Notes under the pieces: generated by a model
Seen by the model: only the letters and a program-made list of their open reading frames with translations
Told to the model about the DNA's origin: nothing
The model's database searches: none
DNA from: Pseudomonadota bacterium
GTDB lineage: Bacteria > Pseudomonadota > Gammaproteobacteria > Burkholderiales > Burkholderiaceae_B
Length of the DNA stretch: 7,258 bases
Direction: 5' to 3'
Assembly (NCBI GenBank): GCA_023427085.1
Contig: JAEZBO010000194.1
Location: 1-7,258 of the forward strand
Part shown: piece after piece, positions 1-5,818 of the stretch
Layout: every line of letters begins with the position of its first letter
Numbering within the stretch: position 1 is the stretch's first letter
Program-made: the position numbers and the translations under genes

Positions 1-16
1 CGCCAGGCGCCTGGCG
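1..16. repeat. Perfect 16-bp palindrome just after the CBS gene
   Basis: CGCCAGGCGCCTGGCG is identical to its own reverse complement and touches the TGA stop of the minus-strand CBS-domain gene (complement of 17-19). It could form a GC-rich stem at the end of that transcript, or be a binding site for a dimeric protein. A perfect palindrome with no loop is not a classical terminator, and any following T-run would lie outside the window, so a terminator role is only possible. The palindrome itself is certain; the function is not. Confidence 0.5.
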
Positions 17-481
17 TCAGGACGCGGCGCTGGCCTGCGCGTCGTCGCCCGGCCAGTCGCGGATGTAGGCCTTGAGCATGTTGTTCTCGAACTGCTGCGC
101 GGCGACGATCGCGCGCGCCATGTCGTAGAACGAAATCACGCCCAGCAGCACCGGGCCGTCCATCACCGGCATGTAGCGCGCGTGCTTCTCCAGCATCAGG
201 CGCTGCACTTCGTCGGCGCTGGTGTTGGGCGTGACGCTGACCGGCGCGTCGTCCATGATCGCGCGCACCGTGTAGTCGGCGAACTCGCCTTGCGAACGAT
301 GCACGTGGCGCAGGATTTCGCGAAAGGTCAGCATGCCGGCCAGCATGCCGTGCTCCATGATGACCAGCGAGCCGATGTCCTGGTCGCTCATGGTCTGGAT
401 CGCCTGCGAGACAGGCATGTCGGGCGTGGCGGTGTACAAGGTGTTGCCCTTGACCCGCAGGATTTCACTGACTCTGAGCAT
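17..481 (-). CDS. Twin CBS-domain protein (154 aa)
   Basis: A small soluble protein made almost entirely of two CBS repeats: CBS1 about residues 1-60 and CBS2 about 73-133. Each shows the usual pattern, with a DIGSLVIME strand and LTFREILR helix in the first and ARYMPVMDGPVLLGVISFYD in the second. Paired CBS repeats form a Bateman module that generally binds adenine nucleotides or similar ligands and acts as an energy-state sensor; the ligand and partner here are unknown. No enzyme or DNA-binding domain is attached. I chose ATG 481 because it opens directly on MLRVSEIL and has a GGAG 7 nt upstream; an in-frame start at 526 would add 15 unconserved-looking residues and lacks such support. The start lies inside the 3' end of the YihY-family gene (17-bp overlap, different frame), so the two are probably co-transcribed and translationally coupled. 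Confidence 0.93.
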   Translation of the reverse strand: MLRVSEILRVKGNTLYTATPDMPVSQAIQTMSDQDIGSLVIMEHGMLAGMLTFREILRHVHRSQGEFADYTVRAIMDDAPVSVTPNTSADEVQRLMLEKHARYMPVMDGPVLLGVISFYDMARAIVAAQQFENNMLKAYIRDWPGDDAQASAAS

Positions 482-1829
482 GGCTAGTCTCCGTGGAACC
501 GGGGGGTTCCGGTTTGGGCTGCGCATTGACCGGTGCCGAGGGCGAAAGCGGCGGCTCGGCCGGCGGCGCGATATCGATGATGGATTCCAGTTTGGCCGCC
601 CGTCCGCCCGCCAGGATGGGCGCCACGGCTTCCAGGATCTCGGGTTCGTTTTCGAGGCGGCGCTGCTTGCGGTCGATCAGGAAACAATCGACCAGCGGCG
701 CCAGCGTGGCGTCGCGGGGGTCGCAGCTTAACACCCAAACATCCTTGTTGCGTACCTGTCCACGCGCGATCATGCCCAGCTCGGACAGGCAGTTCAGCAC
801 GTCGGTCAGTTCGTCCTGATGCAGCCGCAGGCTCGACGACAGCGACTTGCTGTCCAGCCCCGGCGGCACCTGGCCGCGCTGCGCATACAGCGCGCGCAGC
901 ACGCCGACCGCATCGATGAACTGCGCGCCCGGCCGGCGCGCGACGTTCCAGCGGCCCAGCCGGATCAGCGGCAGGCTGGCGGCCAGCGAGGCGCCCAGCA
1001 GCACCGCCAGCCACGAGATGTAGATCCACAGCAGAAACACCGGCACGGTCGCGAACGCGCCATAGATCACGGTGTAGGCCGGGAAGTTGGTGATGTAGAG
1101 CGCGAAGCCGCGCTTGGTGATCTCGAGCAGCACGGCGGTACAGACCCCGCCGGCCAGCGCATCCTTCCATTCGACCCGGCGGTTGGGCACCACCACGAAC
1201 AGGCCGGCGAAGCCCAGCGCGGTCAGCACGATCGGCACGCCGGCCAGGAAGATCTCGGCCGCCTGCGACAGGTCGCCGGCCAGCCCCATCGATGCGCGCG
1301 CCAGCACCGAGGTCGCCCACAGGCTGGCGCCGGCCAGCACCGGGCCCAGGCTCAGGATCGCCCAGTACACCAGCGCGCGCTGGCGCATCGGGCGCTGGCG
1401 CGTCACATGCCAGATGTCGTTGAAGGCCATGTCGATGGTCATGATCAGCATGACCGAGGTGACGATCAGGAACAGGCCGCCGATCGTCGTCAGCCGCGAG
1501 GCCTGCAACGCGAACTGGTTGAGGTACTCCATGATGTTGTCGGACACGGCCGGCGGCATCAGGTTGTTGGCCAGGAAGCCCTCGAGCGCCAGGCGGAACT
1601 CGTTGAACAAGGGGAAGGCCGTGAACAGCGACAGCACCACCGCCAGCATCGGCACGATCGACAGCACCGTCGTGAAGGTCAGGCTCGAGGCGGCCTGCAG
1701 CAGCTTTTCTTCTTCGGCGCGCAGCAGCGCGAAACGCAGCAGCTTGCCTATCCGTTGGCGCCAGGAAAGGCTGTGATAGGCCGCCGGGACGGCCAAGGTC
1801 CGGTCGGTCGAGTCCGCAGGCTGATCCAT
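465..1829 (-). CDS. yihY: YihY/UPF0761 (BrkB-family) inner-membrane protein, 454 aa
   Basis: Polytopic inner-membrane protein of the YihY/BrkB family, sometimes mis-annotated as ribonuclease BN; its molecular function is not settled. About six hydrophobic segments are visible, near residues 52-75, 115-133, 153-176, 192-215, 224-243 and 258-285. Family hallmarks include ASSLTFTTVLSIVPML at 47-62, VPNRRVEWKDALAGG at 214-228 and YGAFATVPVFLLWIYISW at 256-273. After the membrane part come about 130 cytoplasmic residues (near 300-420) that look helical and could be winged-helix-like, with a segment around LRLHQDELTDVLNCLSELGM (334-353). A proline-rich, probably disordered tail (421-454) follows; its last codons overlap the CBS gene start. 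ATG 1829 has no Shine-Dalgarno sequence but lies about 7 nt after a -10-like hexamer, so the mRNA may be leaderless. Family assignment is firm; physiological role is not. Confidence 0.95.
   Translation of the reverse strand: MDQPADSTDRTLAVPAAYHSLSWRQRIGKLLRFALLRAEEEKLLQAASSLTFTTVLSIVPMLAVVLSLFTAFPLFNEFRLALEGFLANNLMPPAVSDNIMEYLNQFALQASRLTTIGGLFLIVTSVMLIMTIDMAFNDIWHVTRQRPMRQRALVYWAILSLGPVLAGASLWATSVLARASMGLAGDLSQAAEIFLAGVPIVLTALGFAGLFVVVPNRRVEWKDALAGGVCTAVLLEITKRGFALYITNFPAYTVIYGAFATVPVFLLWIYISWLAVLLGASLAASLPLIRLGRWNVARRPGAQFIDAVGVLRALYAQRGQVPPGLDSKSLSSSLRLHQDELTDVLNCLSELGMIARGQVRNKDVWVLSCDPRDATLAPLVDCFLIDRKQRRLENEPEILEAVAPILAGGRAAKLESIIDIAPPAEPPLSPSAPVNAQPKPEPPGSTETSHAQSQ
489..492 (-). promoter_or_regulatory. 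Ribosome binding site of the CBS-domain gene
   Basis: On the minus strand the sequence ACGGAGACTAGCC precedes the ATG at 481, giving a GGAG core with a 7-nt spacer. It decides the start codon in favour of 481 over the longer in-frame start at 526. It lies within the last codons of the upstream YihY-family gene. Confidence 0.7.
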
Positions 1830-1863
1830 CGGGCGATAATAGCAGCATGGATGCCGAACTCAA
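1829..1863 (-). promoter_or_regulatory. Candidate sigma70-type promoter for the YihY operon, leaderless geometry
   Basis: On the minus strand, TTGAGT (complement of 1858-1863) and TATTAT (complement of 1836-1841) are separated by 16 bp. They match the sigma70 consensus at 4/6 and 5/6 positions. Counting 7 nt beyond the -10 box lands on position 1829, the A of the yihY ATG, and no Shine-Dalgarno sequence can fit in between. The -35 box lies inside the first codons of the divergent DUF2069 gene. This is inferred from sequence match and spacing only. Confidence 0.5.
1835..1840 (+). promoter_or_regulatory. Candidate -10 box for the DUF2069-selO unit
   Basis: GATAAT matches the -10 consensus at 5/6 positions and ends 6 nt before the ATG at 1847, so the predicted transcript starts at or next to the start codon. 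No convincing -35 box is seen; the best, TCCGCA at 1813-1818 with a 16-bp spacer, matches 3/6. It shares five base pairs with the opposing TATTAT box of yihY, so RNA polymerase could not occupy both at once. Confidence 0.35.
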
Positions 1864-2227
1864 TCCCGTCTTGCGCCGTGGCGCGGCCATCAGTCTGCTT
1901 GCCTTGCTGGTTCTTTGCGTGGCCTGGGAAACCTGGCTGGCGCCGCTGCGCCCCGGCGGCTCGTGGCTGTTCCTGAAGGCGCTGCCGCTGGCCTTCGCGG
2001 TGCGCGGCGTGGTGCGCGGCAATCTCTACACGATGCAGTGGGCCAGCATGCTGGTGTTGCTGTACCTGATGGAAGGGGTGGTGCGGGCGATGTCCGACCC
2101 GCCCGGACCGTCCATCGCGCTGGCCTGGATCGAGATCGTGCTGTCGACCACGTTCTTCCTGTCGGCGATCTTTTACGTGCGGCCGGCCAAACGTGCCGCC
2201 AAGCGGCGCAAGGAGTCCCTCTCGTGA
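1847..2227 (+). CDS. DUF2069 family small membrane protein (126 aa)
   Basis: A small hydrophobic protein of the DUF2069 family, of unknown function and expected in the inner membrane. Four hydrophobic segments are visible: about residues 12-31, 39-57, 61-81 and 90-111. A strongly basic tail, RPAKRAAKRRKE, should lie in the cytoplasm by the positive-inside rule. The WETWLAPLRPGGSWLFLKALPL stretch and the NLYTMQWASML segment are the parts by which I recognise the family; this call is from memory of the pattern. ATG 1847 lacks a clear Shine-Dalgarno sequence and lies 6 nt after a GATAAT box. Its TGA overlaps the GTG start of selO (GTGA, 2224-2227), so selO translation is probably coupled to it. 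No cysteines or charged intramembrane motifs suggest a transport or redox role beyond this. Confidence 0.88.
   Translation: MDAELNPVLRRGAAISLLALLVLCVAWETWLAPLRPGGSWLFLKALPLAFAVRGVVRGNLYTMQWASMLVLLYLMEGVVRAMSDPPGPSIALAWIEIVLSTTFFLSAIFYVRPAKRAAKRRKESLS
2210..2215 (+). promoter_or_regulatory. Strong ribosome binding site fixing the selO GTG start
   Basis: AAGGAG lies 8 nt before the GTG at 2224, inside the last codons of the DUF2069 gene. It argues for GTG 2224 as the selO start, although the same frame stays open far upstream (to at least 1915) inside DUF2069. Confidence 0.85.
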
Positions 2228-3696
2228 GTTCCGTCAGCCCCTGGCAGTCCCTCGTCACCGACAACAGCTTCGCCGCCTTGCCCGAGGCCTTCTACACGCG
2301 GCTGGCCACCCAGCCGCTCAGGCAGGCGCCCCGGCTGCTGCATGCCAACACCGATGCGGCGGCCTTGATCGGCCTGGCGCCAGCGGCGCTGCAGACGCCC
2401 GAGTTCCTGGCGGTGGTGGCCGGCAGCGAGCCGCTGCCCGGCGGCGCGACGCTGGCGGCCGTCTATAGCGGCCATCAGTTCGGCGTGTGGGCCGGCCAGC
2501 TGGGCGACGGCCGCGCGCATCTGCTGGGCGAGGTGCGCGGGCCGCAAGGCAACTGGGAGCTTCAGCTCAAGGGCAGCGGCCGCACGCCGTATTCGCGCAT
2601 GGGCGACGGCCGCGCGGTCTTGCGTTCGTCGGTGCGCGAGTACCTGGCCAGCGAAGCCATGCACGGTCTGGGCATCCCGACCACGCGGGCGCTGGCGCTG
2701 GTCGCCGCCGACGATCAGGTCGCGCGCGAGACCATCGAGAGCGCCGCGGTGGTGACCCGCATGTCGCCCAGCTTCGTGCGTTTCGGATCGTTCGAGCACT
2801 GGGCCTCGCAAAAACAGCCCGAGCTGCTGCGCGTGCTGGCCGATTACGTCATCGATCGCCATTATCCCGGCTGTCGCGACCTGCCCGGCAGCGCCGTGGC
2901 GGGCATGCTGGCCGAGGTCACGCGCCGCACCGGCACGCTGATGGCCGACTGGCTGGCGGTCGGCTTCTGCCATGGCGTCATGAATACCGACAACATGTCG
3001 ATATTGGGCCTGACGCTCGATTATGGTCCGTATGGCTTCATGGACGGCTTCGATGCCGGCCACATCTGCAACCACACCGACAGCGGCGGCCGTTACGCCT
3101 GGAACGTCCAGCCTTCGGTCGGGCACTGGAACCTGCAGCGGCTGGCGGCCGCGCTGCATGCGATCGAGCCGGACCAGGACGCGCTGCGCGCCGCGCTGGA
3201 CGGCTACGAAGCGGCATTCCTGGGCCGCTGGCACGAACGCATCGCCGCCAAGCTTGGGCTGGCTGGCTGGCAGGCCGACGACGAGACGCTGCTCGACGAC
3301 CTGCTGCGGCTGATGCACGAATCGCGCGCCGATTTCACGCTGAGCTTTCGCCGGCTCTCGGGCGTCGTGGCAGGCCAGCGCGGCCCGTGGCTGGATCTGT
3401 TCATCGACCGCGACGCCGCCTCGGCCTGGCTCGACCGCCACGCGGCGCGGCTGGCCGTCGATGCGCGTGCGGCCACGCAGGTGATCGCCGGCATGGATGC
3501 CAGCAATCCGTTGTATGTTTTGCGCAACCACCTGGCCGAGCAGGCCATCCGGGCCGCGGCGCAGGGCGACGCCAGCGAGATCGACACGCTGATGATGCTG
3601 CTCAGGCAGCCTTTCGATGCCCGTCCCGACCATGAGGCCTATGCGGAGCCGGCGCCGGATTGGGCGGCCGACCTGCATGTCAGTTGTTCGTCGTGA
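2224..3696 (+). CDS. selO: SelO protein adenylyltransferase (AMPylase), 490 aa
   Basis: SelO (YdiU, formerly UPF0061) has a protein-kinase fold with ATP bound in flipped orientation, and transfers AMP to Ser, Thr or Tyr of proteins; in E. coli it is linked to redox homeostasis. Length matches the family (E. coli 478 aa). Conserved blocks include YSGHQFGVWAGQLGDGRAHL, LQLKGSGRTPYSRMGDGRAV and CHGVMNTDNMSILGLTLDYG. Lys116 (LKGSG) is the nucleotide-binding lysine. Asp256, Asn257 and Asp266 occupy the spacing of D252, N253 and D262 in the Pseudomonas syringae enzyme. Cys282 (ICNHTDSGGRYAW) and Cys488 in the terminal SCSS correspond to the disulfide pair described for E. coli SelO; eukaryotic homologues carry selenocysteine near this terminus. 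The GTG start is set by AAGGAG 8 nt upstream and by the GTGA overlap with DUF2069. All key residues are present, so it should be active. Confidence 0.97.
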   Translation: MSSVSPWQSLVTDNSFAALPEAFYTRLATQPLRQAPRLLHANTDAAALIGLAPAALQTPEFLAVVAGSEPLPGGATLAAVYSGHQFGVWAGQLGDGRAHLLGEVRGPQGNWELQLKGSGRTPYSRMGDGRAVLRSSVREYLASEAMHGLGIPTTRALALVAADDQVARETIESAAVVTRMSPSFVRFGSFEHWASQKQPELLRVLADYVIDRHYPGCRDLPGSAVAGMLAEVTRRTGTLMADWLAVGFCHGVMNTDNMSILGLTLDYGPYGFMDGFDAGHICNHTDSGGRYAWNVQPSVGHWNLQRLAAALHAIEPDQDALRAALDGYEAAFLGRWHERIAAKLGLAGWQADDETLLDDLLRLMHESRADFTLSFRRLSGVVAGQRGPWLDLFIDRDAASAWLDRHAARLAVDARAATQVIAGMDASNPLYVLRNHLAEQAIRAAAQGDASEIDTLMMLLRQPFDARPDHEAYAEPAPDWAADLHVSCSS

Positions 3697-3743
3697 TCCG
3701 CGCCAGAGTGTCCCTATTTCGGGGGAAACCGCGCCAAATCTCG

Positions 3744-3772
3744 CTGACAGCACGTCAACATCTGTTTGAAAT
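3744..3772 (+). promoter_or_regulatory. Candidate sigma70 promoter upstream of the response regulator
   Basis: CTGACA at 3744-3749 (5/6 to the -35 consensus) and TGAAAT at 3767-3772 (4/6 to the -10 consensus) are 17 bp apart. The -10 box lacks the usually conserved A at position 2. It lies in the relatively AT-rich 203-bp gap between selO and the regulator gene, and would give a leader of about 120 nt to the ATG at 3900. Confidence 0.4.
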
Positions 3773-3791
3773 CTCCTAAGACTGTTAAGAT
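3766..3791 (+). promoter_or_regulatory. Alternative extended -10 promoter upstream of the response regulator
   Basis: TGTTAAGAT at 3783-3791 fits an extended -10 element (TGn followed by TAAGAT, 4/6). The nearest good -35, TTGAAA at 3766-3771 (5/6), is only 14 bp away, which is shorter than usual, although extended -10 promoters depend less on the -35 box. It overlaps the candidate at 3744-3772, so at most one of the two may be the main start. Confidence 0.35.
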
Positions 3792-3899
3792 TGGTCATCT
3801 TTTCTTGCCTTGTGTCGATGACGAGGCGTGCGCAGTCCGGCACAACCCTTCGTCTTATCTGGAAGCACCGAGCCCGTGCAAGCGCATATTTCCGACGAC

Positions 3900-4601
3900 A
3901 TGCTGCGTATCGGCCTCCTCGAGGACGATGACGATTTTCGCGAAGAGCTCGCACTCGGCTTGGGCGGCTTCGGTTTCCACGTCGCCTTCGCCGCGTCCGA
4001 TTCGACCCGCTTCATGGCTGCGTACGAGCACGAACCCTGCGATGTCGTGCTGCTCGATGCCAACGTCCCGGGCGAGGACGGCTTCGCGATCGCCACCCGC
4101 CTGCGCGCCCAGTATCAGGTCGGCATCGTCATGCTGACCGCGCGCGGCGCGCTCGAAGACCGCGTGCGCGGCCTCGAGGGCGGCGCCGACATCTACATGA
4201 CCAAGCCGGTCGACATGCTCGAGCTCAGCTCGGTGATCCGCAGCCTGGCGCGCCGCATGCGCATGGCCGGCGTGGCCCGTGCGCCGGCGCCGGCGCCGGC
4301 GGCACGGTCGGCCACCAGCTGGAGCCTGCAAGAGGGCGGCTGGATACTGACCTCGCCCGACGGCGGCAGCCTGCACCTGAGCGCACAGGAACGCGTCTTC
4401 ATCGGCGCGCTGCTCAAGAGCAGCGGTGCGGTCGTCAGCCGCCAGGCGCTGGCCGAATGCTTCAATCCCGGCGATCCCAGCGAATTCGAATTGCGCCGCA
4501 TCGACGTGCTGGTCAGCCGCCTGCGCGCCAAGGCCCAGGCCGCCGGCATGAAGATGCCGGTGCTGTCGGTGCGTGGCCAGGGTTACGTGTTCGCGGCCTG
4601 A
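3900..4601 (+). CDS. OmpR-family two-component response regulator (233 aa from ATG 3900)
   Basis: A receiver domain (about residues 1-120) is followed by an Ala-Pro linker and a C-terminal winged-helix DNA-binding domain (about 140-233, ending SVRGQGYVFAA). All phosphorylation residues are present: acidic pocket Asp9/Asp10 (LLEDDDD), phosphoacceptor Asp53 (VVLLDANVPGEDG), Thr80 (VMLTARG), Tyr99 and Lys102 (YMTKPVD). It should therefore be a phosphorylation-controlled transcription factor; its targets are unknown. The start is uncertain. ATG 3900 gives the canonical MLRIGLLEDD opening but no Shine-Dalgarno sequence. In-frame GTG 3876 has GGAAG 10 nt upstream and would add 8 residues; GTG 3828 is also open. 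The gene converges on a histidine kinase gene with a 19-bp overlap of their 3' ends, which makes that kinase the likely but unproven partner. Confidence 0.95.
   Translation: MLRIGLLEDDDDFREELALGLGGFGFHVAFAASDSTRFMAAYEHEPCDVVLLDANVPGEDGFAIATRLRAQYQVGIVMLTARGALEDRVRGLEGGADIYMTKPVDMLELSSVIRSLARRMRMAGVARAPAPAPAARSATSWSLQEGGWILTSPDGGSLHLSAQERVFIGALLKSSGAVVSRQALAECFNPGDPSEFELRRIDVLVSRLRAKAQAAGMKMPVLSVRGQGYVFAA
4281..4298 (+). repeat. Three GCGCCG hexamer repeats encoding the Ala-Pro linker
   Basis: GCGCCG occurs three times in tandem, in frame, followed by GCGGCA. It encodes the APAPAPAA linker between the receiver and DNA-binding domains of the response regulator. Gain or loss of a unit would change the linker by two residues without a frameshift. 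Confidence 0.85.
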
Positions 4602-5818
4602 AGCCGCAACGAGAACACCGAGCCTTCCGGTCCGCTGCGCACCAGCCGCAGATCGCCGCCCTGGCGCCGGCACATTTCCCGCGATAGATACAGACCCACG
4701 CCGGTGCCTTGCGTGCCCTGGTGGATCGGCCGCCGGTAATACGGATCGAAGATCTTCTCGCGTTCGTGCTCGGCGATGCCGGGGCCGCGGTCGCTGACCG
4801 ACACCGCGACGATGCCGGGCTCGTCGCCCGGGCCGGCCGACACCACGATGGGCTGGTCGGCGGCCGAATACTTCACCGCATTGTGCAAGAGGTTGCGCAG
4901 CACCTCGGTGCACAGGCGCGGATCGGCCAGCGCCAGCACCGGCGCGCCGGGCAGCACCTGCAGCCCGTGCGCGGTGTCGGCCTGCAGCCGCGCGGCCAGG
5001 TCGCCGGCCAGCGCCTGCAGGTCGACCACCTCGCGATGCGGCTGCAGCAGGCGCTCGCCAAGCTTGCCGCTGCCCAGGAAATCCTCGGTCAGTTCATTGA
5101 TGCGCTTGACCGCGCGGCGCATGCGCGCCAGCCGCGCATGGGCATGCGCGTCGTCTTCGGATGCCGCCAGCGCCAGCGCCTGGGCGGCCGTGTCGAGCGT
5201 CGCCAGCGGCGCCCGCAACTCGTGGGCCAGCAGGCTGCTGGCCTGACGGTGGGCGTCGAGGATGGTCTGCCACGCCTCGGCGCTCGGCGCCGTGGTGGCC
5301 GGCTGGCCGGCCGCCGCTGGCGTGACGGGCGCGGTGGCGGATCCGCTGGGCGGTGCCGGCGCGCGGGCCGGCGCCAGCACGGCGGCCAGATAACACGACG
5401 CGCGCAGCAGCAGGCCCAGTTGCCACGCCAGCAGCGCCAGCGCGGCCGGCAGCGCCGGTTGCGAGGCGGCCGGTGCCAGGCCGATGCCCAGCGCCAGCGC
5501 CGGCAGGCTCAGTGCATGGCTGAGCGCCGCCGCCATGATCCAGCGCCGCGCGCCGGAACCGGCGCCAGCGCCGCGTGCCAGCAGCGCGGTGGCGCAGGCC
5601 AGCGCCGGCACCGCCAGCAGGAACGACAGCTGGGCCTGCGGCGCCGGGCCATAGACGTGCACCATCAGGGTTTCGAGCAGCGCCAGCGCGCCGATGCCCA
5701 GCGCCGCCTGCGAGCGCCGGCGCACGGCCTGGGCCAGTTGCACGCCGGCGGCCGCCAGCAGCAGGCCGGGCAGCAGCCAGGCCAGCAGGCCGATCGGGAC
5801 CATCAGTGTCGCGCTCAT
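4583..5818 (-). CDS. Membrane sensor histidine kinase without periplasmic domain (411 aa)
   Basis: The N-terminal 150 residues hold about five hydrophobic segments (near 5-29, 37-57, 62-82, 91-114 and 121-149) with only short loops and no HAMP domain. An Ala/Pro/Thr-rich linker (150-180) precedes the kinase core. The HisKA helix has the phosphoacceptor His199 in LLAHELRAPL. The ATPase domain shows the N box NLLHNAVKYS (Asn313), the G1 box SDRGPGIA (342-349), the F box KIFDPYYRRP and the G2 box GTGVGLYLS (371-379), so it should be active. ATG 5818 overlaps the stop of the upstream LapD-like gene (ATGA, 5815-5818), which implies translational coupling. The same frame stays open another 1 kb upstream inside that gene, but this is a high-GC artefact. 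Its TAA lies inside the 3' end of the convergent response regulator gene. The sensed signal may be within the membrane or passed from a partner protein; this is inference. Confidence 0.95.
   Translation of the reverse strand: MSATLMVPIGLLAWLLPGLLLAAAGVQLAQAVRRRSQAALGIGALALLETLMVHVYGPAPQAQLSFLLAVPALACATALLARGAGAGSGARRWIMAAALSHALSLPALALGIGLAPAASQPALPAALALLAWQLGLLLRASCYLAAVLAPARAPAPPSGSATAPVTPAAAGQPATTAPSAEAWQTILDAHRQASSLLAHELRAPLATLDTAAQALALAASEDDAHAHARLARMRRAVKRINELTEDFLGSGKLGERLLQPHREVVDLQALAGDLAARLQADTAHGLQVLPGAPVLALADPRLCTEVLRNLLHNAVKYSAADQPIVVSAGPGDEPGIVAVSVSDRGPGIAEHEREKIFDPYYRRPIHQGTQGTGVGLYLSREMCRRQGGDLRLVRSGPEGSVFSLRLQAANT

Noticed and set aside
819..1976. 385-codon plus-strand open frame antisense to yihY
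   Set aside because: Low-complexity Gln/Arg/His-rich translation lying opposite a well-supported membrane protein gene; a composition artefact.
484..2022. 512-codon minus-strand frame overlapping yihY and crossing into the DUF2069 region
   Set aside because: Shifted-frame shadow of yihY, rich in Arg, Ala and Gly, with no domains.
2224..3696. Possibility that selO encodes selenocysteine
   Set aside because: The C-terminal residue aligned with eukaryotic selenocysteine is an ordinary Cys codon (TGT), and the terminal TGA is the stop after SCSS, as in other bacterial SelO proteins.
3787..3801. AAGAT-N5-ATCTT followed by TTCTT as a terminator for selO
   Set aside because: The stem is only five mostly A-T pairs, too weak for an intrinsic terminator, and it overlaps a promoter candidate for the next gene.
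2173..3954. 593-codon minus-strand open frame antisense to selO
   Set aside because: Arg/His/Gln-rich translation with no recognisable domain. It is the usual antisense shadow of a high-GC gene, and selO on the other strand has all its family motifs.
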